Source: Limnohabitans sp. T6-20 (lineage in GTDB: Bacteria > Pseudomonadota > Gammaproteobacteria > Burkholderiales > Burkholderiaceae_C). From it: a stretch of 64,000 nt of DNA. The notes under the pieces were generated by a model, which saw only the letters and a list, made by a program, of their open reading frames with translations, made no database searches and was not told where the DNA came from. The translations under genes were made by a program, and so were the position numbers. Numbering within the stretch: position 1 is the first letter of the stretch; every line of letters begins with the position of its first letter. Shown one piece after another: positions 8,846 to 16,837 of the stretch. The DNA lies in NCBI RefSeq assembly GCF_003063505.1, contig NZ_NERW01000001.1, positions 984,501 to 1,048,500 on the forward strand, written 5' to 3'.

Positions 8846-8921
8846 TTGGGTCCGGGGCGGCGGCCCGGGCTCAGAGGCGCTTCGCTTTGCCACATCGCCC
8901 GAGCCGCCACCCCGGACCCAA
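8846..8921. repeat. Long inverted repeat between hpaH and hpaI
   Basis: Two 25-nt arms (8846-8870 and 8897-8921) pair at 23 positions around a 26-nt loop. The arms start TTGGGTCCGGGG and end CCCCGGACCCAA. There is no U-tract after it, so it is not a standard terminator. It is unrelated to the CCCCTG/CAGGGG repeats. It could be a separate mobile palindrome, a 3' stabiliser, or an attenuating hairpin before hpaI. Confidence 0.75.
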
Positions 8922-8959
8922 CACCCCGCAAACCTTGATCACCACAAAGGAATCGCCTC

Positions 8960-9775
8960 ATGAACACCCCTGTGAATTCATTCAAAAAAGCCCTTCAAAA
9001 CAAACAGCCTCAAATCGGCCTGTGGATGGGCTTGGCCAATGCCTACAGCGCAGAGATTTGCGCGCTGGCTGGCTTCGACTGGCTGGTCATCGACGGTGAA
9101 CACGCACCGAATGACCTGCGCAGCATTCAGGCCCAGCTGCAAACCCTGGCCGCTTACCCCACCAGCCACCCGGTGTGCCGCGTGCCTGTGGGCGAGACGG
9201 CGCTCATCAAGCAATACCTCGATTTGGGCGCGCAAAACATCTTGGTGCCCATGGTCGACACCGCGCAGCAAGCCGCGCAACTGGTGCAGGCCATGCGCTA
9301 CCCACAGGACGACGGGCTGGGCGGCGTGCGCGGCATGGCTGGGACGCGCGCCTCGCGCTGGGGGCACTTTCCGGATTACTTCAAGCGCGCCAACGAAGAA
9401 GTTTGCTTGCTGGTGCAGGTTGAATCGCGTGAGGCACTGAAGAACCTCGACGCGATTGCTGCCACGCCCGGGGTCGATGGCGTGTTCATCGGTCCGGCCG
9501 ACCTCTCGGCCTCGATGGGCCATGTGGGCAATGCCGCGCACCCCGAAGTGCAAGCCGCGATCGCCGACGCCATCGCCCGCATTTTGAAAGCGGGCAAGGC
9601 CCCCGGCATCCTCACGCCCGACCGCCAGCTGGCCGGGCATTACCTGTCGCTGGGCGCGGTGTTTGTGGCTGTGGGCCTCGACACCCAAATCCTGATGCGC
9701 CAGACCACGGATTTGGTCGCGCATTTCAAATCGACCTTACCCGCCGCCGCGCCCGCCAAAGGCGCAACGTATTGA
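8960..9775 (+). CDS. hpaI: 4-hydroxy-2-oxoheptane-1,7-dioate aldolase
   Basis: 271-aa HpcH/HpaI-family, metal-dependent (class II) aldolase that splits 4-hydroxy-2-oxoheptanedioate into pyruvate and succinate semialdehyde, the last hpa step. Active-site landmarks: VIDGEH (His48, catalytic), VCRVPVG, the metal-binding VQVES and [10 protein letters not shown]. It has a good ribosome-binding site (AAAGGA) before the ATG. The C-terminal tail is slightly longer than usual and Ala/Pro-rich. Confidence 0.94.
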   Translation: MNTPVNSFKKALQNKQPQIGLWMGLANAYSAEICALAGFDWLVIDGEHAPNDLRSIQAQLQTLAAYPTSHPVCRVPVGETALIKQYLDLGAQNILVPMVDTAQQAAQLVQAMRYPQDDGLGGVRGMAGTRASRWGHFPDYFKRANEEVCLLVQVESREALKNLDAIAATPGVDGVFIGPADLSASMGHVGNAAHPEVQAAIADAIARILKAGKAPGILTPDRQLAGHYLSLGAVFVAVGLDTQILMRQTTDLVAHFKSTLPAAAPAKGATY

Positions 9776-9804
9776 GCCCGTCGATGCATCTCACGCTATA
9801 TCCC

Positions 9805-9877
9805 TGTAGGAGCGAGCCCCTGCTCGCGAATGTCAGCGGGACCAGCAAAAATTCGCGCGCAGGGGCGCGCTCCTACA
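9805..9877. repeat. REPIN-like inverted pair 3
   Basis: Left arm TGTAGGAGCGAGCCCCTGCT then CGCGAATG; right arm ATTCGCGCGCAGGGGCGCGC then TCCTACA. 73 bp, the same length and stem combination (CGAG left, CGCG right) as the copy at 7895, so these two are close relatives. It lies between hpaI and the class II aldolase gene. Confidence 0.85.
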
Positions 9878-9913
9878 AAACAAATGGGTTCTGACCCCAA
9901 TTAGGAGATCACG

Positions 9914-10702
9914 ATGTTTCCATCCCCCCAACCTGTTGTGCCTTCGCTGCAAGCGCGGGTGCATCCCGACGAGTGGCAGGCGCGTTTGCAGCTGGCCGCG
10001 TGCTACCGCGTGTTTGCCATGCTCGGCTGGACCGAGATGATCTACAACCACATCACGCTGCGCCTGCCCGACAGCGTGACCGGGGGCGAGAAGCACTTTT
10101 TGATCAACCCTTTTGGCTTGCACTACAGCGAGGTCACGGCCAGCAACCTGGTCAAGATCAACCTGCAAGGCGAGGTGCTCGATGGCTCGCCCTACAAGGT
10201 CAACCCGGCCGGGTTTGTGGTGCACGCGACTTTGCACGGCGGCATCGACGGCGCGCATTGCGTGATGCACACCCACACCACAGCAGGTGTGGCGGTGGCG
10301 TGCCTCCAAGACGGTCTGTCGCAAAGCAACTTTTATTCGGCGCAACTGCACGACATGGTGGCCTACCACGACTTCGAAGGCATCACCATCCATGCTGAAG
10401 AGGGGCCACGTGTGCTGCAAAACATTGGCCGCAAGCCCGCCGTGATCTTGCGCAACCACGGCCTGCTGGCCTGGGGCGCGAGCCTGCCGCAGACTTTTGC
10501 GATTTTGTGGACGCTGCAACGCGCTTGCGAAATCCAGCTGGCCACGCAGAGCATGGGTCAACCGATCCCGGTGCCTGAAGACATCGCTGCCAAATGCACC
10601 CGCGACGCCTTGCAGTTCAACCCGAACCATGGGGCGGGGCAAGACGTTTTCGAGGCGCTGGTGCGCCAGATGGACCGCATGGACACAGGGTGGCGCGCAT
10701 GA
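9914..10702 (+). CDS. Class II aldolase/adducin family protein
   Basis: 262-aa cytoplasmic metal-dependent aldolase/epimerase-fold protein. The zinc-site pattern is visible: HATLHGGIDGAHCVMHTHTT gives a H-x-H pair, and the C-terminal LRNHGLLAWG supplies another His. The family includes L-fuculose-phosphate and related aldolases and sugar-acid processing enzymes, and the substrate here cannot be read from sequence. It is coupled by an ATGA overlap to the ketopantoate-reductase-like gene and follows hpaI, so it may handle a hydroxy- or keto-acid branch product of the hpa pathway (inference). The clear AGGAG at 9903-9907 supports the start. Confidence 0.88.
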   Translation: MFPSPQPVVPSLQARVHPDEWQARLQLAACYRVFAMLGWTEMIYNHITLRLPDSVTGGEKHFLINPFGLHYSEVTASNLVKINLQGEVLDGSPYKVNPAGFVVHATLHGGIDGAHCVMHTHTTAGVAVACLQDGLSQSNFYSAQLHDMVAYHDFEGITIHAEEGPRVLQNIGRKPAVILRNHGLLAWGASLPQTFAILWTLQRACEIQLATQSMGQPIPVPEDIAAKCTRDALQFNPNHGAGQDVFEALVRQMDRMDTGWRA

Positions 10703-11715
10703 GCTTGACGGACAACACCATGAAATTCAACAAAATTACCATCGTTGGCGCAGGTGCCATTGGGGGTTGGCTGGGTGTGCATTTGGCGCAGGCCGGGGCA
10801 CAGGTCAGCGTGCTCGCTCGGGGTGACACGCTGGCTGCTTTGCAGACCCAAGGCTTGCAACTTCATCAGGGGGGCGAGCTGCATACCGTGGCTGTGACTG
10901 CATCCAACGACGCGACGGCCCTGGGTGTTCAAGACCTGGTGGTGATCTCAGTCAAGGCCCCGGCGCTGGCGGCGGTGGCTGCGCAAGTCGGCCCCTTGAT
11001 CGGCCCGAACACCGTGGTGCTCACGGCCATGAACGGCGTGCCCTGGTGGTTTTTGCAAGGCTTTGGCGGCCCGGTGGCGGGCCGCTCACTCGGCACAGTG
11101 GACCCGGACGGTGCGATTGCCCGCGCCTTGCCTTCGCCTCACATCGTGGGTTGCGTGGTGCATGCCAGTTGTTCGGTCGATGCGCCAGGCGTGATCCGCC
11201 ACCACTTTGGCGATGGGCTCATTGTGGGCGAGCCTTCGGGGCAAGCCACGCCGCGCGTGCAAGCCTTGCATGCACTGCTGCAAAAGGCTGGTTTCAACGC
11301 CAGTGTTTCACCGCAAATCCAGAAAGACATCTGGTACAAACTTTGGGGCAACATGACCGTGAACCCCATCAGCGCCATCACCGGTGCGACCACGGACCGC
11401 ATCATGGACGACCCTTTGGTGCGCCAATTCATCTCCAGCGTCATGCTGGAAGCCAAAGCGGTTGGCGAAAAAATCGGAATTCCCATCGATCAGCAACCCG
11501 AAGACCGCCATGCGGTGACGCGCAAACTGGGTGCATTCCGGACCTCCATGCTGCAGGACGTGGACGCGGGCAAACCCGTTGAGCTGGATGCTTTGGTCAG
11601 TGCTGTTCGGGAGTTGGGGCAGCTTACCCATGTCGTCACACCCTTCACCGATGCTTTGCTGGGGCTCAGCCGTCTGCACGCGCAAGGCCGTGGGCTGTAT
11701 GGGGTGACCGTTTGA
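10699..11715 (+). CDS. 2-dehydropantoate 2-reductase family protein
   Basis: 338-aa ApbA/PanE-family oxidoreductase. A Rossmann motif IVGAGAIGGWLGVHLAQAG lies near the N-terminus, a central KDIWYKLWGNMTVNPISAIT carries the family's conserved Lys and Asn, and the C-terminal ApbA_C domain completes the length. Burkholderiales carry several paralogues, many not involved in pantothenate synthesis, and the operon position after an aldolase argues for a catabolic keto-acid reductase. The start overlaps the aldolase stop (ATGA); an ATG at 10720 is an alternative. Confidence 0.85.
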   Translation: MSLTDNTMKFNKITIVGAGAIGGWLGVHLAQAGAQVSVLARGDTLAALQTQGLQLHQGGELHTVAVTASNDATALGVQDLVVISVKAPALAAVAAQVGPLIGPNTVVLTAMNGVPWWFLQGFGGPVAGRSLGTVDPDGAIARALPSPHIVGCVVHASCSVDAPGVIRHHFGDGLIVGEPSGQATPRVQALHALLQKAGFNASVSPQIQKDIWYKLWGNMTVNPISAITGATTDRIMDDPLVRQFISSVMLEAKAVGEKIGIPIDQQPEDRHAVTRKLGAFRTSMLQDVDAGKPVELDALVSAVRELGQLTHVVTPFTDALLGLSRLHAQGRGLYGVTV

Positions 11716-11824
11716 ATCGCCAATGCCGAGACATCTAACAATTCTTAACAAATACACCTGGGTTTTTCTTTGATAATCGCGTCAACGAACAGATTTAAGT
11801 ACTTCGGTATTAAAAGGATTTAAC

Positions 11825-11986
11825 ATGTTGATGCTGACAGTTTTTGCGATTATCTTGATGTTGGGTCTGGGTGTTTTGTATTTCAAAACGGTTCAGGACA
11901 TCGAGCAGGACGACATCAATGAGGCCATGGCCCGCGCTCAGCGGTTCAAAAACAAACGTGCTTCCAATCAGTGGGCGGGTGCCTGA
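11825..11986 (+). CDS. Small single-pass membrane protein, 53 aa
   Basis: Short gene with a good ribosome-binding site (AAAGGA at 11813-11818, 6 nt before the ATG). The product starts with a hydrophobic helix MLMLTVFAIILMLGLGVLYF, followed by a charged segment (about residues 21-45, rich in Asp/Glu then Arg/Lys) and ends WAGA. One N-terminal membrane anchor with a cytoplasmic tail is the simplest reading. I do not recognise the family. It stands alone between a gene ending at 11715 and the EamA exporter at 12050, in its own 5' AT-rich leader. Confidence 0.7.
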   Translation: MLMLTVFAIILMLGLGVLYFKTVQDIEQDDINEAMARAQRFKNKRASNQWAGA

Positions 11987-12049
11987 GCTTTCAGCTCACC
12001 AGTCGCTTTCTTGTCATGTCCAAGGCGAATGGGGCGTTAAATTGCCCCC

Positions 12050-12973
12050 ATGTCGTCCAGTTCAACTCCCCCCGCTTCCTTTTCTCGGCTCACCCTCACG
12101 GGTTTTCTGACGCTGTTGTTGATTGCCCTCATGATGGGCTCCAACCATGTCGCAGCCCGTACCGCGTTCAACCACGGCGTTGACGTGGTGACCGCAGTCA
12201 CCTTTCGCAGCAGCGTCACGGCCTTTGTGGTGGCCTTGATTCTTTGGCAGCAAAAGGTGTCGCTTCAGCTGTCGGGGCTGCACAAAAAAAACCTTCTGCT
12301 CATTGGCGCCTTGATCGCCGTGCAAAGCGTTTGTCTTTACTCATCGGTTGCCCGTCTGCCCGTGGCTTTGGCGCTGTTGGCGTTCAACACCTATCCTTTG
12401 CTGACCGCTTTCTGGGCGCGGGTCTTGTACGGCCACCGTCCAGAGCGTGCCGTGTTGTTGGCCATGCCCGTGATGCTGTTGGGGCTGGCTTTGGCCCTTG
12501 ACGTGCTGGGGGCTGCTTCAGGGCTGGGTGCCGCTCAGCAATGGGGGCAAATTGGCGCGGGCGTGGCTTTTGCACTGGCCGCATCCGCCACGTTTGGCTT
12601 GGCGCTGGTCATCACCCAGCATGAAGCGGCCGATGTGGATGGCCGCCTGCGCACCTTCACCACCATGGGCACCGTGGCTGTGCTGGCCGCTGTGGTGGCC
12701 TCCACCCAAAGTGGTTTCCATTTGCCCACGGCGACGGCGGGCTGGTGGGGCTTGGGGGCACTCACCTTTTTGTATGGAACGGCCTTCACCATCATGTTCA
12801 CCGTGCTGCCCAAGTTGGGTGTGGTGGGCAACTCGGCCATCATGAACGTGGAGCCGGTGTTTGCCTTGGTGCTGGCCTGGGCGGTGTTGGGGCAGTCGAT
12901 TGCGCTCATGCAGCTGGTCGGTGCCTTGGTGGTGGTGGCCACCGTCATGTGGCTGGGCTTGCGCAAACGCTAG
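12050..12973 (+). CDS. EamA/DMT-superfamily transporter
   Basis: 307-aa inner-membrane protein with about ten hydrophobic helices arranged as two EamA repeats (about residues 15-145 and 160-305). DMT proteins export or import amino acids, nucleobases and other metabolites; the substrate is not predictable here. Small polar clusters such as SNHVAARTAFNHG near helix 1 and the GTAFTIMFTVLPKLG segment before helix 9 are typical. The gene is single, followed by a TGCTGG hexamer repeat and a REPIN. Confidence 0.88.
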   Translation: MSSSSTPPASFSRLTLTGFLTLLLIALMMGSNHVAARTAFNHGVDVVTAVTFRSSVTAFVVALILWQQKVSLQLSGLHKKNLLLIGALIAVQSVCLYSSVARLPVALALLAFNTYPLLTAFWARVLYGHRPERAVLLAMPVMLLGLALALDVLGAASGLGAAQQWGQIGAGVAFALAASATFGLALVITQHEAADVDGRLRTFTTMGTVAVLAAVVASTQSGFHLPTATAGWWGLGALTFLYGTAFTIMFTVLPKLGVVGNSAIMNVEPVFALVLAWAVLGQSIALMQLVGALVVVATVMWLGLRKR

Positions 12974-12997
12974 TGCTGGTGCTGGTGCTGGTGCCAG
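12974..12997. repeat. TGCTGG hexanucleotide tract
   Basis: Three perfect TGCTGG units (12974-12991) followed by the imperfect TGCCAG, directly after the EamA stop codon at 12971-12973. It lies outside any coding region. Such tracts can vary by slippage, but an effect here is not evident. Confidence 0.6.
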
Positions 12998-13049
12998 TGG
13001 CGGGTGACGGCAATAGAAGCTGTACAAGGCTGAGTGTGTGAAGTGAGTC

Positions 13050-13122
13050 TGTGGGAGGCCGCCCCCGCGGCCGAATGCCTGAGTGACCAAAGTAGACATT
13101 TGTGAGCAGGGGGCCGCCCCCA
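13050..13122. repeat. REPIN-like inverted pair 4
   Basis: Left arm TGTGGGAGGCCGCCCCCGCG then GCCGAATG; right arm CATTTGTGAGCAGGGGGCCG then CCCCCAC. 73 bp. The left stem is the GGCCGC type. The right arm mixes GAGCAGGGG with GGCCGCCCC and cannot form its own perfect stem, so it looks recombined or decayed. Between the EamA gene and rsmI. Confidence 0.75.
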
Positions 13123-13134
13123 CCCGAAGCGTCC

Positions 13135-14049
13135 TCAAGCGTTCTTCAACGCCAGCGCTTTGTCGTACAGCACGTTCTTTGATTCGCCCGTGATCTCGGC
13201 GGCCAGTTTGACCGCGGTTTTCAGGGGCAACTCGGGCAAGAGCACTTGCAGCACGCGCAGGCCTTCGCCGGTGGATTCGGCCACCGGGGCGTCGTGCACC
13301 ACCAGCACAAATTCGCCGCGCTGGCGGTCGGGCTTTTCGGCCAGCCAGTCGGGCAAGTCTTGCGCGCTCACGGTTTCAATTTGTTCAAACTGCTTGGTCA
13401 ACTCGCGGCCCAGGGTGATGCGGCGCTCGCCCAAAACCGACAGCGCTTGCGCCAGCGCTTCAATGCGGTGCGGTGCCTCCAGCAGCACCACGGCGCGGCT
13501 TTCCTGTGCCAGGGCTTGCACGGCTTGTTGGCGCTCGCCCGATTTGCTGGACAAAAAGCCTGCAAACACGAAACCGTGGTCGCCCGTCATGCCCGAGGCG
13601 CTGAGCGCTGTGGTCACGCTGCTGGCCCCTGGCAAGGGCAGCACCCGGTAACCCGCTTGCCTGACGGCGGCCACCAGCCGCGCCCCCGGGTCGCTGATGG
13701 CCGGGGTGCCGGCATCGCTCACGTAGGCCACGCGTTCACCTTGGGCCAGGCGGTCGATCACGGTTTGCGCCGCTTGCGCTTCGTTGTGCTGGTGCACGGC
13801 CAGCAGCTGTGCGCCGGGGCGGTCCAGGCCATAGGCGCGCAGCAGTTGCTGGGTGTGGCGGGTGTCTTCGCAGGCCACCGCATCGACAAGGGCCAGCACA
13901 TGCAAGGCGCGCAAGCTGATGTCGGCGAGGTTGCCAATCGGGGTGGCCACGACATACAGTGTGCTGGCCGGGTTGTTTTGCGATCCGGCAGCGTCGTGCG
14001 CAGCCTCCAGGGCTTTGGCAAACGAGGCAGACAAGGGAGACGGAGTCAA
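13135..14049 (-). CDS. rsmI: 16S rRNA (cytidine1402-2'-O)-methyltransferase
   Basis: 304-aa SAM-dependent RsmI (YraL) that 2'-O-methylates C1402 in the ribosomal P site. Family landmarks: LYVVATPIGNLADISLRAL, ACEDTRHTQQLLRAYG, the SAM loop VSDAGTPAISDPG, LPGASSVTTALSASG and the C-terminal ELPLKTAVKLAAEITG. The best start is TTG at 14049, supported by GAGG seven bases upstream; no in-frame ATG precedes the conserved core. The start codon overlaps the divergent yraN ATG by one base. Confidence 0.94.
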   Translation of the reverse strand: MTPSPLSASFAKALEAAHDAAGSQNNPASTLYVVATPIGNLADISLRALHVLALVDAVACEDTRHTQQLLRAYGLDRPGAQLLAVHQHNEAQAAQTVIDRLAQGERVAYVSDAGTPAISDPGARLVAAVRQAGYRVLPLPGASSVTTALSASGMTGDHGFVFAGFLSSKSGERQQAVQALAQESRAVVLLEAPHRIEALAQALSVLGERRITLGRELTKQFEQIETVSAQDLPDWLAEKPDRQRGEFVLVVHDAPVAESTGEGLRVLQVLLPELPLKTAVKLAAEITGESKNVLYDKALALKNA

Positions 14050-14435
14050 TGCAATTCCTCAAAAAAGACACGGTGGGCCAGACCACCAAAGCCCGGGGTG
14101 ATGCGGGCGAAGACGAGGCGCTGGCCTATTTGCAAGCGCGCGGCTTGCGCTTGCTGCAGCGCAATTATCGGACCCCCGGCCGTGGGGGTGGCGAAATCGA
14201 CCTCATCATGCAGACCGCCGACGGGACGGTGGTGTTTGTCGAGGTCCGACAACGCAGCCGCAGCGACCATGGCGGGGCGGCTGCCAGCATCGGGTTTCAA
14301 AAGCAAAGGCGGATCCTGTTTGCTGCGCAGCATTACTTTTTGCGGTGGTCCCGTTTGCCGCCCATGCGCTTTGATGTGGTGACCATCGAGGCGGCAGGAC
14401 CGCAATGGTTGCAGGCGGCTTTTGACGCAAGCTGA
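14049..14435 (+). CDS. yraN: YraN family (UPF0102) nuclease-fold protein
   Basis: 128-aa YraN protein with a predicted PD-(D/E)XK nuclease-like core: GEDEALAYLQARGLRLLQRN, GEIDLIMQ and VVFVEVRQRS. The usual VEVK lysine is Arg here. Function is unproven; it belongs to the conserved rsmI-(lpoA)-yraN-diaA-dolP neighbourhood of Proteobacteria. The ATG at 14049 has GGAG upstream; that ribosome-binding site lies inside the first codons of the divergent rsmI. Confidence 0.88.
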   Translation: MQFLKKDTVGQTTKARGDAGEDEALAYLQARGLRLLQRNYRTPGRGGGEIDLIMQTADGTVVFVEVRQRSRSDHGGAAASIGFQKQRRILFAAQHYFLRWSRLPPMRFDVVTIEAAGPQWLQAAFDAS

Positions 14436-14532
14436 GGCCGCAAATCAGAATGTGTGAACAGGCTTGAATTCTCCGGGGCTTGGCTGTTTTTTCACAGAAG
14501 TGCGCCTTGGTCGGGGTTATCATCCCCAGCGC

Positions 14533-15117
14533 ATGCTAGACCTTCGAATCCAACAACATTTCATCGACAGTGCCGATTTGCACTATCAGGTGGCCGAGAC
14601 TTTGGCCAAGCCTGTGGACGCGGCTGTGCAGGCCGTCCTGGCTTGCGTCACCGGGGGCGGCAAGGTGCTGGCCGGGGGCATGGGCCCTTCGGCTGCATTG
14701 GCCCAATACCTGGTCAATCTGTTGGTGGGTGGTTTTGAGAGGGAGCGCCCGGGTTTGGCCGCCATCGCCTTGTCGTCAGATGCCTTGATGGCCACCCGCT
14801 GGGCCGATGGCCAGGCGTTGGCTCGGCAGGTGCTGGCCTTGGGGCAAACCGGCGATGTGTTGGTCCTCATCAGCGTCGACGGTGGTGAAGTCGCTTTGGT
14901 GGAGGCGGTGCAAGCCGCTCACGATCGGGAGATGACCGTCCTGGCTTTGACCGGTCACCATGGGGGTGGTTTGGCACGCCAGTTGCGCGAGACCGATGTG
15001 CATGTGTGTGTGCCGCATGAGCGCGCCGCTCGAATTCGTGAAGTCCAGCACTTGGTGCTGCACTGTCTGTGTGATGGAATTGACACCCAGCTTTTGGGTG
15101 AACAGGAGCCTCTTTAA
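14533..15117 (+). CDS. diaA: SIS-domain protein, DiaA/GmhA type
   Basis: 194-aa phosphosugar-isomerase-fold (SIS) protein. In E. coli the positional homologue DiaA binds DnaA and times replication initiation; GmhA, the same fold, isomerises sedoheptulose 7-phosphate. Landmarks are IQQHFIDSADLHYQVAETL, GGKVLAGGMGPSAALAQYL and GDVLVLISVDGG. Position between yraN and dolP favours the DiaA role. I start at the ATG 14533 (MLDLRIQQHF), where homology begins. Confidence 0.85.
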   Translation: MLDLRIQQHFIDSADLHYQVAETLAKPVDAAVQAVLACVTGGGKVLAGGMGPSAALAQYLVNLLVGGFERERPGLAAIALSSDALMATRWADGQALARQVLALGQTGDVLVLISVDGGEVALVEAVQAAHDREMTVLALTGHHGGGLARQLRETDVHVCVPHERAARIREVQHLVLHCLCDGIDTQLLGEQEPL

Positions 15118-15744
15118 ATGAAACGCAATCTTCAATCTCTGGTTTTGTCAGGTGCTGTGTTGGCCACCGCTTTGTCGGCCTTGCCCGGATGCGCACCCTT
15201 GATCGTGGGCGGCGCGGTCATGACCGGCATTGTGGCTACCGACCGCCGCACCACGGGTGCGCAAGTCGAAGACGAAGGCATTGAGCTGAAAGTTGCCAGC
15301 GCCGTGAGCCAGGACCTGGGCGACCGTGTGCACCTGAATGTGACCAGCTTCAACCGCAAAGTGCTGCTCAGCGGTGAGGCGCGCAGCCAAGCCGACAAAG
15401 ACCGGGCAGAAAAATTGGCCCAAAACCAGGAAAACGTTCAGTCTGTCGTGAACGATTTGGCTGTCGCGCCTGCCAGCAGCTTGACCCAGCGCTCCAAAGA
15501 CACCGTGACCACCAGCCAGGTCAAGGCCGCATTCATTGACGCGAAAGACCTGCAGGTCAATTCGATCAAGGTCGTGACCGAGCGCGGGATTGTGTATCTG
15601 ATGGGCCGCGTGACCGCCCGTGAAGCCAAACGTGCCAGCGACATCGTGCGCGGCATTGGCGGCGTGGTCAAGGTGGTGCGGGTGTTCGATGAGATCTCGG
15701 AAGAAGAACTCAAACGCTTGAGCCAGCCACCGCTTTCAAAGTGA
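15118..15744 (+). CDS. dolP: DolP-like BON-domain outer-membrane lipoprotein
   Basis: 208-aa lipoprotein with two BON domains (about residues 60-125 and 135-200), like E. coli DolP/YraP, which binds anionic phospholipid and supports outer-membrane integrity at division sites. The signal peptide ends in the lipobox ALPGC (Cys25). Conserved text includes ATDRRTTGAQVEDEGIELKV, RKVLLSGEA and RGIVYLMGRVTAREAKRAS. The ATG follows the diaA stop directly, with AGGAG at 15104-15108, so the pair is co-translated. A strong terminator follows. Confidence 0.92.
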   Translation: MKRNLQSLVLSGAVLATALSALPGCAPLIVGGAVMTGIVATDRRTTGAQVEDEGIELKVASAVSQDLGDRVHLNVTSFNRKVLLSGEARSQADKDRAEKLAQNQENVQSVVNDLAVAPASSLTQRSKDTVTTSQVKAAFIDAKDLQVNSIKVVTERGIVYLMGRVTAREAKRASDIVRGIGGVVKVVRVFDEISEEELKRLSQPPLSK

Positions 15745-15761
15745 GCTGACGCCATCATTAA

Positions 15762-15787
15762 AAAGAGCGACCCGCGGGTCGCTCTTT
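15762..15787. terminator. Bidirectional rho-independent terminator after dolP
   Basis: Perfect 26-bp palindrome AAAGAGCGACCCG/CGGGTCGCTCTTT. It ends dolP transcription on the plus strand and lies 31 bp from the stop of the convergent oxidoreductase gene, with A/T residues on each side for both directions. Confidence 0.85.
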
Positions 15788-15818
15788 GCTTTCTGGCGCT
15801 GTAACGGCGCGCGTGTGA

Positions 15819-16724
15819 TCAGCGCAAACGGCGGATCAGGCTGGAGGTATCCCAGCGGCCGCCGCCCATTTTTTGCACATCGGCATAAAACTGGTCCACC
15901 AGCGCGGTGACGGGCAGGCGGGCACCGTTGCGCTTGGCTTCGTCCAGCACCAGGCCCAGGTCCTTGCGCATCCAGTCCACCGCAAAGCCAAACTCGAACT
16001 TGTCGTCGGCCATGGTTTTGCCCCGGTTGTCGAGCTGCCAGCTTTGCGCCGCGCCCTTGCCGATCACGTCCAGCACCTGGTGCATGTCCAGACCCGCCTG
16101 TTGGCCAAAGGCCACGGCCTCGGACAAGCCTTGCACCAGCCCGGCGATGCAGATCTGGTTGACCATCTTGGCCAGCTGACCGGCGCCCGACTCGCCCAGC
16201 AAAGTGAAGGCACGCGAGAATGCCATGGCCGCAGGCTTGACGTTGTCGAAGGCGGCGGCGTCGCCACCGCACATCACGGTGAGCATGCCGTTTTGCGCGC
16301 CGGCCTGACCGCCAGAGACGGGCGCATCGATGAACTGCAAGCCCAGTTTTTGCGCTTGGGCCGACAGCTCGCGCGCCACCGAGGCCGACGCGGTGGTGTG
16401 GTCCACAAAAATCGCGCCGGGCTTCATGCCAGCAAAAGCGCCATCGGCTCCGAGCACCACGCTGCGCAGGTCGTCGTCGTTGCCCACGCAGGCGAACACG
16501 ATGTCGGCCCCCGCAGCCGCTTCGCGCGGGGTGGGGGCGCTGGCGTTGCCGGGGCACTCGGCAACCCAAGCGACGGCTTTGGCGGCGCTGCGGTTGTACA
16601 CGGTGACATGGTGGCCAGCACGGGCCAGGTGTCCGGCCATGGGGTAGCCCATGATGCCCAGGCCCAAAAAGGCCACTTTGCGGGCGGGTGCGGGTTCGTA
16701 GGTTTTGGCGGCGATTTGGCTCAT
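15819..16724 (-). CDS. 3-hydroxyisobutyrate dehydrogenase family NAD(P) oxidoreductase
   Basis: 301-aa beta-hydroxyacid dehydrogenase. The Rossmann motif VAFLGLGIMGYPMAGHLARAG lies at the N-terminus, substrate-site text DAPVSGGQAGAQNGMLTVMCGG in the middle, and the catalytic Lys in GAGQLAKMVNQIC. Family members reduce tartronate semialdehyde (GlxR/GarR) or oxidise 3-hydroxyisobutyrate; sequence alone does not separate them. It is a single gene divergent from yggS. An ATG at 16742 would add six residues; I prefer 16724 because of the GAGA-rich upstream bases. Confidence 0.87.
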   Translation of the reverse strand: MSQIAAKTYEPAPARKVAFLGLGIMGYPMAGHLARAGHHVTVYNRSAAKAVAWVAECPGNASAPTPREAAAGADIVFACVGNDDDLRSVVLGADGAFAGMKPGAIFVDHTTASASVARELSAQAQKLGLQFIDAPVSGGQAGAQNGMLTVMCGGDAAAFDNVKPAAMAFSRAFTLLGESGAGQLAKMVNQICIAGLVQGLSEAVAFGQQAGLDMHQVLDVIGKGAAQSWQLDNRGKTMADDKFEFGFAVDWMRKDLGLVLDEAKRNGARLPVTALVDQFYADVQKMGGGRWDTSSLIRRLR

Positions 16725-16837
16725 GGGTGTCTCGGTTGGCATTGAAGAAGCTGCGAATTTAGCAGCATGCGGGTCATTTTGCGGTCACAGGTGTTTTGAT
16801 CAACATGGGCGCTGCCCGGTTTTGGTACCCTCAGGCC

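Noticed and set aside
8846..8921. Rho-independent terminator between hpaH and hpaI.
   Set aside because: The hairpin is long and stable but no T-run follows, and hpaI belongs to the same operon, so it was listed as an inverted repeat.
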